A stretch of 64,000 bases of DNA, taken from NCBI RefSeq assembly GCF_001661595.2, contig NZ_LYPF02000024.1, forward strand, positions 20,450 through 84,449, written 5' to 3'. This stretch comes from Crocinitomix algicola. Lineage in GTDB: Bacteria; Bacteroidota; Bacteroidia; Flavobacteriales_D; Crocinitomicaceae. A program made the translations under genes and the position numbers. Shown piece by piece: positions 26,901 through 35,791 of this stretch (its first letter is position 1; every line of letters starts with the position of its first letter). The notes beneath the pieces are model-generated. The model did no database searches, was not told the origin of the DNA, and saw nothing but the letters and a program-made list of their open reading frames with translations.

Positions 26901-28150
26901 ATACACTTATTTGTTCAGGGTTCCCTATCTTCCTCGACCCAAATACGAGTACTGGAAATGGTGCTTGGAGTTCAAGTGGTGATGGAATTTTTGATCCTGA
27001 TACTGGAGCAACCACAATCTACACCCACGGCTCATTAGACTCTTTAACTGGTAGTTTTACCATTTACTTCACGACCTTAGATAATGGAGGATGTGACGCG
27101 CTATTCGATAGTCTTTTAGTTGACATCATTCCAAGTCCAGAGCCTGATTTTAATTTTACAGAAGTTTGTTTTGGTGAAGAAACCGCGTTCACGAATACAA
27201 GTGAAAGTGATGACCCAATTGTGGCGTATGAATGGAATTTTGAATTGGGAGAGAACAGTGATTTAGAAAATCCAACACATACATTTAATCAACCTGGCAC
27301 TCACCCAGTCGAATTTATTGTTTTCTCAGAGAACGGTTGTAGCGATACAATTGTAAAAGAGGTTCGTTCACATTTTATTCCTGAAACCAACTTCTCTGTT
27401 CCTGCACCGTGCTTAAACGGCGGAACTTATTTTGCAGATTCAACACATGTGGATAGCGCATCACTTGTCTCTTGGCATTGGGATTTTGGAGATGGAAAAG
27501 GAACTGACACGGTTCAAAACCCAACCTATCAGTATGCCATCGAAGGTGTCTATGACATACGTCTGACCACTTCTTCTGAGTTCGGTTGTACAAAAGACAC
27601 CACAATTACAGTTCTTATCAATTTAGGACCAATTGCATCAATAAGTGCAAATCCGCCAAGTGCGCATCCATTTGTGACGATTAATTTCAAAGATGAAACT
27701 GTAGAAAATGGAGGAGATTTAGTGGACTGGCAATGGGATTTTGCTGATGGCAACTTTTCAACGGAACAAAATCCATTGCACACCTATGACGATGAAGATG
27801 AATACAATGTAGTCATGATTGTTGAAGACGAAAACGGTTGTATTGATACGGCAGAATTGATTTTGCCAATCTACCATGGCCCACTCGTTCCAAATGCCTT
27901 TTCGCCAAACGGAGACTTAAACAATGATTACTTAATGGTGCTCGGTGGAAACTTTGAAGAATTAAACTTTACCGTTTATAATAACTGGGGTGAGGTTGTT
28001 TTCGAAACTAATGATATCGAATCTCAAGGTTGGGATGGGACATTTAAAGGTGAACCTCAACCATTAGGTGTTTATGTTTATGTAGTCAAAGTAAAAACAT
28101 TTGATGGTGAAGAGCATTCACTATCTGGTGATGTATCCTTAATACGATAG
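23942..28150 (+). CDS. PKD-repeat surface protein with T9SS type B (gliding motility-associated) sorting domain
   Basis: 1402-aa giant secreted protein. Signal peptide, then the conserved N-terminal domain beginning THIVGGELIYQHLGG with KLYKDCN, typical of Bacteroidota gliding-type adhesins. The middle holds about nine PKD-like repeats, recognisable by WxWDFGDG or WWxFGTG cores, plus two or three other Ig-like units. The last ~90 residues are a type B CTD (PNAFSPNGDLNNDYL, YNNWGEVVF, WDGTFKGEPQPLGVYVY). Type B cargo needs a PorP/SprF partner, and one is encoded 9 bp downstream. Likely a cell-surface adhesin. Confidence 0.92.
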   Translation: MNKLLLIIITFCSLYAKATHIVGGELIYQHLGGSSYYLTIKLYKDCNPGTQNFPSDLEVEAFTGFGLDTIGTLPADDFFILPRLGRDTLAPNVDTCAFNPGVCVEEAIYGAIVSLPPVEGGYHLFYQTYARNGSLLNIVDPLQAGESFYAYVPDNSLYLTNSSPVFSNSPPVFVCKGYDLNLDFSATDVDGDSLVYSFYTPYTGRSWDHPDHYDPTLYYPTIDLGGTPPDNITFPEVVYNPGFSADNPLNAFGGAALTISSEGIINGVPEAVGQYVVGVMVEEYRDGVKIGEIVRDFQFNVLNCPPPYNAVIGEIDGCTDYEITFTNESGEGATGFWWNFGTGIPSDTSNLEEPTFDFTPFAPGTFEVTLIAQKGTNCADTTTMDLILSGVEAGFSIPDTVCLGEPIFFEDTSNSQVNGVLETWSWDFGDGSSSDLQFPTYSYGSPGDFVVSLEVGSDVGCTDVISKPIHVKDISGAGIAPMMGCIGLEVDFTNSSVAEAENFHWNFGTGFPSDTSNLENPSFTYSDYGVYDVMLITEPGTFCSDTAIYELLVSTVNADFEVPDTTCSDILIDFEDLSTTINGDIFSWEWDFGDGSTSTDSDPAYGYTSPGTFTITLVVISDIGCTDTVSKEITIFDAPVAAIGYADYCSGLTIDFNNISPVDAGGFWWDFGTGDDSDTSVLANPTFTYDAFGTYTVTLIAQKGTACETTSNVDIVVSDLDIAFDMPDTACINTEINFTDLSVTAPGTELTEWEWDFGDLVTSDEQNPTHSYGSSGDLAVKLVVHSDIGCSDTLVKPLYIQPQPIAFAGLDTAVCISEPSLELDGSITGAEGGIWSGDGGTFLPSVTDLEATYFPTIEEIDLGFTNIVLTTEGNGFCEAGVDTLRLVYLGDPNVNAGDDIDVCIDSSYVIVNASVEFESDVIWSTAGDGSFDDEGSLSTIYTFGPDDISAGGVVLYIDTYNYSGCPEDSDTLQININEPPTMEYMNDTLICSGFPIFLDPNTSTGNGAWSSSGDGIFDPDTGATTIYTHGSLDSLTGSFTIYFTTLDNGGCDALFDSLLVDIIPSPEPDFNFTEVCFGEETAFTNTSESDDPIVAYEWNFELGENSDLENPTHTFNQPGTHPVEFIVFSENGCSDTIVKEVRSHFIPETNFSVPAPCLNGGTYFADSTHVDSASLVSWHWDFGDGKGTDTVQNPTYQYAIEGVYDIRLTTSSEFGCTKDTTITVLINLGPIASISANPPSAHPFVTINFKDETVENGGDLVDWQWDFADGNFSTEQNPLHTYDDEDEYNVVMIVEDENGCIDTAELILPIYHGPLVPNAFSPNGDLNNDYLMVLGGNFEELNFTVYNNWGEVVFETNDIESQGWDGTFKGEPQPLGVYVYVVKVKTFDGEEHSLSGDVSLIR

Positions 28151-28159
28151 TCAATTAGC

Positions 28160-29158
28160 ATGAAAAATATAATATTTTGCATCGCATTATTCTCCATTTC
28201 ATTTTATGGAAATGCACAAGATTTTCATCTTTCACAGTATGATGCGGCAGCATTGAATGTCAACCCTGCCCTAACAGGAATGTTCAAAGGTGATTATCGC
28301 ATTCATGGACATTATCGAACACAATGGGCGGCGGTTGCTACGAAACCTTTTACCACAGGCCTATTGAGTTTCGATATGAAACATAAAAAAAACAATAATT
28401 TAGCTTATGGCGCACAAATTGCTAATTTTAGAGCTGGTGCGGGTGGATATAATGTCGTGAGCTTTCTACCTTCCGCTTCATACAAATTTGCTTTGGGTAA
28501 AAAAGAAGAACATTTTTTAAGTTTAGGAACTCAAATAGGATTCTTCCAAAAATCGATTAATGCCTCAAGTCTACTCTTCGCAAACCAATATGTAAAAACA
28601 AACGGTGGAGAATTCAATTCAGGAATTTCAAGTGGAGAAAATTTTGCGAATAATGGCATTTTTAAGTTAGACATTAATTTTGGTGCGATGTATTATTTTG
28701 CAAAAGCCAACAATAGAATTAATCCTTTTGGTGGCGTAACATTTTACCATTTAAACCGACCAACAGAATCATTCTTAAGCGAATCCAATAAACTCGCAAT
28801 TCGCCCTTCTATTATAGGAGGAGCAAGGATAATATTTAACCCTAAAATTGCCCTGACTCCGAAGATATTTTACCAATATCAAGACAAAGCGAGTGAGTTT
28901 ACCTATGCTGTTGCGAGTCAATTTTACCTACCGGCTTATGATATATTTTTATTGGGAACTATTATTTTCCGAAATGAAGATGCTGCCATCTTTGAATTTG
29001 GTGCAAAATACGGAAACTTTATCGGTCGATTAAGCTACGATATTAATACTTCTAGCTTAACTTCAAGTTCAAACGGAAGAGGCGGAACTGAATTTTCTTT
29101 GACCTATATTTTTAGCCGCCCTAATCCAAACCCTTTACCATCTTGTCCTAAATTATAA
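28160..29158 (+). CDS. PorP/SprF family T9SS outer-membrane protein
   Basis: 332-aa outer-membrane beta-barrel. Signal peptide ending YGNAQ, then the family opening DFHLSQYDAAALNVNPALTGMFKGDYR and HYRTQWAAV. SprF in Flavobacterium is needed for secretion of the adhesin SprB; the position between a type B cargo and an OmpA-type protein fits the same job here. The stop overlaps the next start (TAATG). Confidence 0.93.
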   Translation: MKNIIFCIALFSISFYGNAQDFHLSQYDAAALNVNPALTGMFKGDYRIHGHYRTQWAAVATKPFTTGLLSFDMKHKKNNNLAYGAQIANFRAGAGGYNVVSFLPSASYKFALGKKEEHFLSLGTQIGFFQKSINASSLLFANQYVKTNGGEFNSGISSGENFANNGIFKLDINFGAMYYFAKANNRINPFGGVTFYHLNRPTESFLSESNKLAIRPSIIGGARIIFNPKIALTPKIFYQYQDKASEFTYAVASQFYLPAYDIFLLGTIIFRNEDAAIFEFGAKYGNFIGRLSYDINTSSLTSSSNGRGGTEFSLTYIFSRPNPNPLPSCPKL

Positions 29159-31266
29159 TGAAAAGAATTACGTATATCCTATTTTTTCTTTGTTGCTTAA
29201 CTGGAAATATCACCAATGCACAAACTTATCCAGAATTAGTTAAGCTTGGTGACGAAGCAATGCAAACGGGGCAGTATTCTAATGCCGTATATTATTACGC
29301 CTTTACCTTATACAAAATTGATCAGGGACTGGAAGCTGGTTATTACCCCTATGAGATCTCTACAACATATGAAGCGCCCCATACCGATAACACTGGTGCA
29401 ATCGTTCCGCCAGTAAATCCCACAGATAAACAGATTAAAGTAATACACCGACTGGGGAAAGCCTATTTGCTAGCGGATGATTATGAAAACGCTGAAAAAT
29501 GGTTAGCTGCTGCGATAAAATATCCGCAAGAAGAATTTCCAAATGCACGATTTGACTATGCTGATGCTCTTATGCAAAGAGGAGATTATCAAGCAGCCGA
29601 ACAAGAATTCACTACTTTTTCCAATGAATTGACCGATTCGCTCAGCTTGTTTCATGATAAAGCCCGCACGAAAATTGCAAGTTGCGAATTTGCCCGTAAT
29701 CAAGCAGTACCCGATCAAAGAATTATAGTTGAACAGCTCGAAGGTAAAATGACCGAGGGAAGTACAAATTTTGGAATCCAGTTTACTTCTGATTCTCATA
29801 TCATTTTTTCAAGCGCTCGAGTTAAAAGCAATTCTGATTCTACACAAAAAAAGGACGAAAATTTTTTATTAGACTTATTCATTGCTCCGGTTAATAATGG
29901 GCAAATCGGAACCCCAGAAAAATTCCCTTTTCCTTTAAACTCAAATGAATTTCATGAAGCCTCGCCAACGATGAGTGACGATGGGGAATTTATCTATTTC
30001 ACAAAAATGAATCCAGCAAATAAAAACGAAACACAAATTTTTGGAAGTAGAAAAATTGCGGGAAAATGGATAGAGCCATTTAAATTAGGGTCTCATGTAA
30101 ATAAAGAAGGATTTCGATCACTTACCCCCTACTTCCAAAGTTCTAATCGTCGCCTTTATTTTTCGTCAAATCAAATCGGAGGCTACGGAGGATTAGATCT
30201 ATGGTACGTTGAAGTCAAGGAAAATGGTGACATAACTGAACCTGTTAATCTTGGATCAAGCGTAAATTCTTCCGAGGATGAAATTTCACCTTACTTTCAA
30301 GATCACTTAAAATTACTATTTTATGCTTCATCAGGCCATATAGGTTATGGGGGAATGGATATCTTTTACAATGTATGGGACCAAAATACGGACGATTTTG
30401 GTCCGATGAAAAATCTAGGACAACCTGTAAATTCTCCCAGCGATGAAACTGCATTTATTATTGATGACAGCTACATAAATGGTTATGTTAGCTCTAATAG
30501 AGCTGTTTGTACAACTTGTGATTCAATCTACAGCTTAAGGGCGCAATGTAATCAAATTTACGCTGTAAAATTACCCGGTTTAAAATTCAAAATTAGTGGA
30601 TACGTTTATGACAAGAAAACCAATAACCCCATCCCTAATGCTCGAATTGAATTCAAAGATATTACTTATGAATGGCCGCATTTTGAGATTACCTCAGATG
30701 AAAACGGATATTATGAACAAGACCTAATCCCAAATTTAGAAGCTTTTTTGCGGGCGAGTAAAATTGATTATTTCGCGGATAAAGCCCTAATATCAACGTT
30801 AGGTGAGATAGAATCTAAGAACTTTGAACAAGACTTTTACCTAGATCGCATTCCAGATAAAGAAATAACTATTGAGGGAATTGAGTACGATTTTGACAGT
30901 GCTAATTTACGACCAGAATCCGAAATCGTTTTGGATAAACTTATTGAATTTTTAGAGCTCAACCACAACATAATTGTTGAAATTCGTTCACACACTGATA
31001 TAAGAGGAGATGATGATTATAATATGAGGTTATCTCATCGAAGGGCAAAAAGTGTTGTCGATTACCTAGTGAAACATGGCATTCCGCTTGAACGACTTGT
31101 TCCGAAAGGTTATGGCGAAACAACCCCTGCTGAAATTACAGATGACCAAGGCAATACTACGATAATGTCGCCAGAATATATTGAAAGTCTTCCAAACAGA
31201 AAAGCAAAAGAAGAAGCACATCAACGAAACAGACGTACAACTTTCTTTGTCCTTGAGCAAAACTAG
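29158..31266 (+). CDS. PorE-like OmpA family protein (TPR, PD40, CRD, OmpA domains)
   Basis: 702 aa. Signal peptide (NAQ about residue 21); TPR-like repeats (25-170); a PD40/WD40-type beta-propeller (about 190-455; repeated SSDxxxxYFxS cores such as LYFSSNQIGGYGGLDLW); a carboxypeptidase regulatory-like domain (about 472-560, GYVYDKKTNNPIPNA); and a C-terminal OmpA peptidoglycan-binding domain (about 585-702, IRSHTDIRGDDDYN). This four-part order is that of PorE, which anchors the T9SS Por complex to peptidoglycan. Last gene of the three-gene module. It may be a module-specific paralogue rather than the main PorE. Confidence 0.9.
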   Translation: MKRITYILFFLCCLTGNITNAQTYPELVKLGDEAMQTGQYSNAVYYYAFTLYKIDQGLEAGYYPYEISTTYEAPHTDNTGAIVPPVNPTDKQIKVIHRLGKAYLLADDYENAEKWLAAAIKYPQEEFPNARFDYADALMQRGDYQAAEQEFTTFSNELTDSLSLFHDKARTKIASCEFARNQAVPDQRIIVEQLEGKMTEGSTNFGIQFTSDSHIIFSSARVKSNSDSTQKKDENFLLDLFIAPVNNGQIGTPEKFPFPLNSNEFHEASPTMSDDGEFIYFTKMNPANKNETQIFGSRKIAGKWIEPFKLGSHVNKEGFRSLTPYFQSSNRRLYFSSNQIGGYGGLDLWYVEVKENGDITEPVNLGSSVNSSEDEISPYFQDHLKLLFYASSGHIGYGGMDIFYNVWDQNTDDFGPMKNLGQPVNSPSDETAFIIDDSYINGYVSSNRAVCTTCDSIYSLRAQCNQIYAVKLPGLKFKISGYVYDKKTNNPIPNARIEFKDITYEWPHFEITSDENGYYEQDLIPNLEAFLRASKIDYFADKALISTLGEIESKNFEQDFYLDRIPDKEITIEGIEYDFDSANLRPESEIVLDKLIEFLELNHNIIVEIRSHTDIRGDDDYNMRLSHRRAKSVVDYLVKHGIPLERLVPKGYGETTPAEITDDQGNTTIMSPEYIESLPNRKAKEEAHQRNRRTTFFVLEQN

Positions 31267-31307
31267 ACGTGAATCAAAATCCTAAGAGTTGCTCCTTTTT
31301 TTTCTTT

Positions 31308-31315
31308 TATCTTTG
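31308..31315 (+). promoter_or_regulatory. Candidate -7 element for FKBP gene
   Basis: TATCTTTG, exact TAnnTTTG match, 16 bases before the ATG at 31331. No convincing -33 partner was found. Confidence 0.45.
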
Positions 31316-31330
31316 CATAAAAAATATATA

Positions 31331-31930
31331 ATGGAAGAATTAAAAAAAGAAGCAAGTTACGGTGTTGGAATGAGCATTGGTCAAAGCTTACAAGGCCAAA
31401 ACCTAGATGAAATCGATCTTAATAGTTTTATGGAAGGTATTCAGGCAATTTTCAATAACGATACCTTGAAATTCAGTCCTGAAGAAGCAAACCAAAAAAT
31501 ATCGGCATATATCAACGAAATGAATACTGCACGTTATGCTGGAAATAAAAAGGCTGGCGAAGAATTCTTAGCTGAAAATGCTAAAAAACCGAGTGTTACT
31601 ACGCTGCCTTCAGGTTTACAATATGAAATCATTGAAGAAGGAAATGGTGAAAAACCTAATCATGATTCACAAGTGACTGTTCATTATCACGGCACATTAA
31701 CTGACGGAACCGTTTTTGACAGCAGCATAAGTAGAGGAACGCCAGCTACATTTGGTGTTAATCAAGTAATTAAAGGATGGACGGAAGCACTTCAATTAAT
31801 GCCAACAGGCGCTAAGTGGAAGTTATATATTCCTGAAAACTTGGCTTACGGAGCTACCCCTCATCCTGGAGGACCAATCAAACCATATATGGCATTAATT
31901 TTTGACGTTGAATTAATATCAATTAACTAA
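31331..31930 (+). CDS. FKBP-type peptidyl-prolyl isomerase (FkpA/Mip-like)
   Basis: 199-aa prolyl isomerase and chaperone. N-terminal alpha-helical dimerisation domain (SYGVGMSIGQSLQGQ, FMEGIQAIF) and C-terminal FKBP domain (about 100-199) with VTVHYHGTLTDGTVFDSS, VIKGWTEALQLM and LAYGATP. With the ATG at 31331, supported by the -7 element before it, there is no signal peptide, so the protein would be cytosolic unless an upstream start is used. Paired with the lipoprotein FKBP three bases downstream. Confidence 0.9.
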   Translation: MEELKKEASYGVGMSIGQSLQGQNLDEIDLNSFMEGIQAIFNNDTLKFSPEEANQKISAYINEMNTARYAGNKKAGEEFLAENAKKPSVTTLPSGLQYEIIEEGNGEKPNHDSQVTVHYHGTLTDGTVFDSSISRGTPATFGVNQVIKGWTEALQLMPTGAKWKLYIPENLAYGATPHPGGPIKPYMALIFDVELISIN

Positions 31931-31933
31931 AAT

Positions 31934-32875
31934 ATGACCCGAATTTTTCTATCAATCCTACTTTTTGGACTGCTAAGTGCCTGTAATGATGAGAACTCTC
32001 AAAATATCCAGGAACAAAATCAAGATACACTTAAAGAGCTTAGTCATTTTAACAATGACGACGAAAAAGTAAGTTATTGCATTGGTCTTGACAATGGAAA
32101 CGCAATATTAAACGTATATTCCAGTGAACAAACCAAGGGCAAATTTAGCTTGGTAGATATTGAAGCAGGATTGGTAGATTATTTGGGAGATGAAGATTTA
32201 AAAATATCAGTACATGCTATTGATAGTATATTAAACCTATATTTAGGTGACGAGGGACAAGTTGATGCAACTCATGTTTCGATGCAAGATGCTAGTTATG
32301 CGATTGGTTTGGTTGAAGCTCAAACTTTAGTTGGTTCTTTTGTTGGGAGAGGCATTGATCAACAAATGGAAATCCCGCAACTCATTGAAGGTATTCGCGA
32401 TGGTATAAATAATGAACCAAATAAAATTTCACTATTAAAAGCACGACAAGAAGTTGCAGCTTATTATAGCGAAATGAACAGGATTATGGGAGAAAGCTTT
32501 CTTTCAAACAATGCTAAAAAAGCAACTGTCCAAACGACAAAAAGTGGCTTGCAATTCGAACAAATAATGGAAGGAACCGGGCGTCAACCTAATTTAACAG
32601 ATACTTGCATCGTTCATTACACAGGTCGATTTATTGATGGCCGTGTGTTTGAATCGACAGTTCCCTCTCAGCAGCCGGCCCAATTCACATTAATGAACGT
32701 AATACCTGGATGGCAAGAAGGATTACAATTAATGAAAGAAGGTGGAAGTGCTAGATTATATATCCCATATCAACTTGCCTATGGCGAAAAAGGCAGCGGT
32801 CCAATTGAACCGTTTTCTACACTCGTGTTTGACATCGAATTATTGCGGGTCCTTAAGTTTAAGCCGCAAAAATAA
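31934..32875 (+). CDS. FKBP-type peptidyl-prolyl isomerase lipoprotein
   Basis: 313-aa exported isomerase. Lipobox LLSAC (about residues 13-17), then an N-terminal domain that contains two Mip-type helical units (YCIGLDNGNAIL and YAIGLVEAQTLVG). The FKBP domain is at about 205-313 (CIVHYTGRFIDGRVFEST, VIPGWQEGLQLM, LAYGEKG). It probably aids folding of envelope proteins. Its 3' end overlaps the convergent HTTM gene by 36 bp. Confidence 0.9.
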   Translation: MTRIFLSILLFGLLSACNDENSQNIQEQNQDTLKELSHFNNDDEKVSYCIGLDNGNAILNVYSSEQTKGKFSLVDIEAGLVDYLGDEDLKISVHAIDSILNLYLGDEGQVDATHVSMQDASYAIGLVEAQTLVGSFVGRGIDQQMEIPQLIEGIRDGINNEPNKISLLKARQEVAAYYSEMNRIMGESFLSNNAKKATVQTTKSGLQFEQIMEGTGRQPNLTDTCIVHYTGRFIDGRVFESTVPSQQPAQFTLMNVIPGWQEGLQLMKEGGSARLYIPYQLAYGEKGSGPIEPFSTLVFDIELLRVLKFKPQK

Positions 32876-33754
32876 AGACTTGATGAACTTTTTTAAACGA
32901 ATGATTTGATCATTACTTAAAAATAATAGGTAAGAAATTATCATTACTATTCCGAAAGTAAATATCCCCATTCCAAAGGCAATTCCGAGGTGTAGAACCA
33001 CTCCATAGACTAAAAAAGGAATCTTAATTCGCTTATTCCATACCAGTATTGGAAATAAAGCTTGATAGGCTAAAACCGAATAAGTAGCCAGTTGGGATAA
33101 AAATAAATTATCAGCAAACAGCCAATGCATCAGATTGCTTGAATACGCATTAATCCTAGACACAAACATTATCGCCTCTCCACTTTGCCAGGCTGGATCC
33201 ATCAGTTTATAGAAATTAGAGAAGAAATAAAGTAGGCAGATTTGAATCAACATAATCCAGTAAAATGTATTATTTGCTAAATTCTGTAAATCGTTATTTT
33301 CAAATGACTTTTTGCGGGTATCAATAAAAATCAAATAGAATAAGAGTAGGTTAATCAGCGTCTCTCCACCCGTAAAAACAAGATAACCTCGCCCAAATAA
33401 ATTTACGGTAAAAAAATAAACTAATATTGCTGATAACCGCGGTAATCGACCAATCAAACCAAGAATAAGGAAAAGCAATTGACCGAATAGAAATACGTAT
33501 GCAATCCAGTTTCTTCCAAGGTTATATGGATGACTTAGTAAATTAACGAGAGCTCTGCTCCCTTGCAGATACCAAGGCGTTCCACTATACCACCCACTAG
33601 ATCCAAGAATTCCCGGGTAAGCAAAAATTTGATCTACTATTGGAATTAAGGTAAGGCTATTAATTATCAAAAATATGTATAAAATTCGTTTAAAAAACGA
33701 CACCTTTTCAGCATAAGGAAAAGGTCGAATAAATATTTCAGCTATTCGATTCAT
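32840..33754 (-). CDS. HTTM domain membrane protein
   Basis: 304 aa with about seven to eight membrane segments, matching the HTTM (horizontally transferred transmembrane, vitamin K gamma-carboxylase-like) family, for example GGETLINLLLFYLIF, a FSNFYKLMDPAWQSGEAI loop and VVLHLGIAFGMGIFTFGI. No biochemical role is established for the bacterial single-domain form. It overlaps the upstream DUF5819 gene by four bases (ATGA), a pairing I recall from other Bacteroidota. Confidence 0.75.
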   Translation of the reverse strand: MNRIAEIFIRPFPYAEKVSFFKRILYIFLIINSLTLIPIVDQIFAYPGILGSSGWYSGTPWYLQGSRALVNLLSHPYNLGRNWIAYVFLFGQLLFLILGLIGRLPRLSAILVYFFTVNLFGRGYLVFTGGETLINLLLFYLIFIDTRKKSFENNDLQNLANNTFYWIMLIQICLLYFFSNFYKLMDPAWQSGEAIMFVSRINAYSSNLMHWLFADNLFLSQLATYSVLAYQALFPILVWNKRIKIPFLVYGVVLHLGIAFGMGIFTFGIVMIISYLLFLSNDQIIRLKKFIKSLFLRLKLKDPQ

Positions 33755-34323
33755 ATGCTCCCAAAAACAGGTAATTCAAGCTGTTGAAATTCTCCTTTTT
33801 GTACATCTTGCATTTCAAACCGTATGCGTGCCGCTTTTGCATTTTTCTTAAATAAATACTGCGCGTACCCCTTTAAATATGCACTAATCTTAGCGTAGCT
33901 TTGACCATTTTTGAATTCATCCAAACGATTATCGGGTATCTTGCTCAATTTGGTTAACCCCATTTCTTTTAAATCAATTTGTAGCCAATACACTAAATTC
34001 GACTCGCCTATTACAAGTTCGCCGTGATGGCTTCCGCGTAGCCATTGATGTTTCGTCAGAAATTGATCACTCGGTTTAAACCATGCCGTAGAATCTTTTT
34101 CAAAGTAAAATTTCATTTCAACAGTCGCATTAATTGTTGGGCAAGGCGCAAACATAGACCATCGCTGCGTAAAAATAGGCTCAACATAAGGTTTTGATAT
34201 CCTCTCTAATGCATCAGAATCATAGTTAGGAGGCATTGCATAATTAAAAATCAACCCAAAATGAACGCATACAAAACCAAAGGCCGCAACCCCCCAAATA
34301 TTTTTATTTCGAAGTGATTTCAA
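33751..34323 (-). CDS. DUF5819 family membrane-anchored protein
   Basis: 190 aa. One N-terminal membrane segment (IWGVAAFGFVCVHFGLIF), followed by YVEPIFTQRWSMFAPCP, the hallmark of DUF5819, and a soluble beta-rich domain. The start is TTG at 34323, the only start compatible with the membrane anchor. Always found with an HTTM partner in my recollection, suggesting a complex; function unknown. Confidence 0.72.
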   Translation of the reverse strand: MKSLRNKNIWGVAAFGFVCVHFGLIFNYAMPPNYDSDALERISKPYVEPIFTQRWSMFAPCPTINATVEMKFYFEKDSTAWFKPSDQFLTKHQWLRGSHHGELVIGESNLVYWLQIDLKEMGLTKLSKIPDNRLDEFKNGQSYAKISAYLKGYAQYLFKKNAKAARIRFEMQDVQKGEFQQLELPVFGSI

Positions 34324-34423
34324 TTGAATAGTTTATTAACTTTATGTTTGTTAAAAATATACATTATCGCGGTAAATTTTCTCCGTAAAATAAATACTTT
34401 TCGGAATAAATTGTACGATTAAA

Positions 34424-35782
34424 ATGTTTTTAAGTCCTTTTCTTCGAACACTTCTATTTACCATGCTGTTTTCGGCATACAACAATCCTCTTTTTGCTCA
34501 AAAGCACAAAGCGTATTTCAGCAACGGCACAGTAAAAGAAATGGGGCGTTTAAAAGAAGGGAAAAAAGCGGGAAAATGGATACTGTTTCATGAAAATGGA
34601 TCTATAGCCAAAAGCGGTAAATATAAATTTGGTTTAAAATCAGGGAATTGGACATGCTACTACCCTTCTGGTGCTATTCAAAGTACCGGAGTTTATGAAG
34701 ATGGGTTGGAAGAAGGATTATGGCAGTTCTTTCATGACAATGGAAAATTATATGCCGTTGGGGAATACAAATCGGGACAAAAAACGGGTAAGTGGACATA
34801 TTTTCACCGCTTGGGTAAGAAATCTGTTGAAGGCTATTATTCTGAAAATAAGCAAAGTGGAAAATGGAACTATTACGATGTAAATGAAAAGCTAGTTGAA
34901 ACAGGAAATTGGGAAAATGATCAACCGCATGGTATGTGGTTTTATTATTTTGCGAATGGTAAAATAAAAAAAGAAGGAAGATGGGAACATGGGCAACAAG
35001 ATGGCGTTTGGCGATATTATGATGAAATCGGAAATTTGAATAAAAAAGGCAATTGGAAGAATGGCCATCAAAATGGGGAGTGGTTATACTTCTACCCTTC
35101 AGGAAAGATAAAAGAAAAAGGGTTCTGGTTAGAAAGTAAGCAAGTTGGGGAATGGCAATATTATTATGAAAACGGAAATTTAAAAAGAAAAGGGAAGTGG
35201 AAAGGTGGTTTTAATTTTGGAGAATGGCAATATTATCATGTTAACGGAAAGATTAATAAAAAAGGAGAACGAGCAAAAGGACATTCCATAGGGCATTGGT
35301 TTTTTTATCATGAGGAAGGATGGTTACTAAAAGAAGGATGGTATGATAAAAACGGTATTGAAGAAGGGAAATGGAAATTTTACCATAAAAATGGCCGCAT
35401 TGCGCGAACAGGATCTTGGAAAAATCATAAACAAGATGGACTATGGCAATATTACGATGAGTATGGTCAGTTAATTGAGGAAGGAACATGGAGTGAAGGG
35501 TTACAGAACGGGACTTGGACTTATTATTACTCCAATGGAAGAGTAGCGAGCAAAGGCGATTGGAAAAATGGTGTGCAGCATGGAGTTTGGTCATACTATT
35601 ATAAATCTGGTAACCTTCAGAAAAAGGGAACTTGGATAAGTGGCAAGCAGGATGGCCAATGGAAATATTTTTATGAAAACGGAACCTTACAGCAAGAAGG
35701 AAATTTTATCAACGGAAAAGCTGTTGGAAATTGGCTAGACTACGATCTAACCGGCAAAATAATGGATACAAAACAGTATTAA
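34424..35782 (+). CDS. Secreted MORN-repeat protein
   Basis: 452 aa. N-terminal signal (MFLSPFLRTLLFTMLFSAY...LFAQ) and then about 18 tandem MORN_2 repeats of 23 residues, consensus G-x-W-x-YYH-x-NG-x-L-x-K-x-G-x-W. These are beta-hairpin repeats of the YwqK type; despite the database label antitoxin there is no toxin gene beside it. A second MORN_2 protein with a lipobox is at 48921-49769. It is ten bases upstream of the RelA/SpoT gene, so the two may share a transcript. Function unknown; possibly a scaffold on the cell surface. Confidence 0.82.
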   Translation: MFLSPFLRTLLFTMLFSAYNNPLFAQKHKAYFSNGTVKEMGRLKEGKKAGKWILFHENGSIAKSGKYKFGLKSGNWTCYYPSGAIQSTGVYEDGLEEGLWQFFHDNGKLYAVGEYKSGQKTGKWTYFHRLGKKSVEGYYSENKQSGKWNYYDVNEKLVETGNWENDQPHGMWFYYFANGKIKKEGRWEHGQQDGVWRYYDEIGNLNKKGNWKNGHQNGEWLYFYPSGKIKEKGFWLESKQVGEWQYYYENGNLKRKGKWKGGFNFGEWQYYHVNGKINKKGERAKGHSIGHWFFYHEEGWLLKEGWYDKNGIEEGKWKFYHKNGRIARTGSWKNHKQDGLWQYYDEYGQLIEEGTWSEGLQNGTWTYYYSNGRVASKGDWKNGVQHGVWSYYYKSGNLQKKGTWISGKQDGQWKYFYENGTLQQEGNFINGKAVGNWLDYDLTGKIMDTKQY

Positions 35783-35791
35783 AAAGAGGCG

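Noticed and set aside
33751..34323. DUF5819 protein as a lipoprotein
   Set aside because: No Cys lipobox; the N-terminal segment is a plain membrane anchor.
34424..35782. Antitoxin of a toxin-antitoxin system (database label for MORN_2/YwqK)
   Set aside because: No toxin is adjacent and the protein is a secreted repeat protein; the label is generic.
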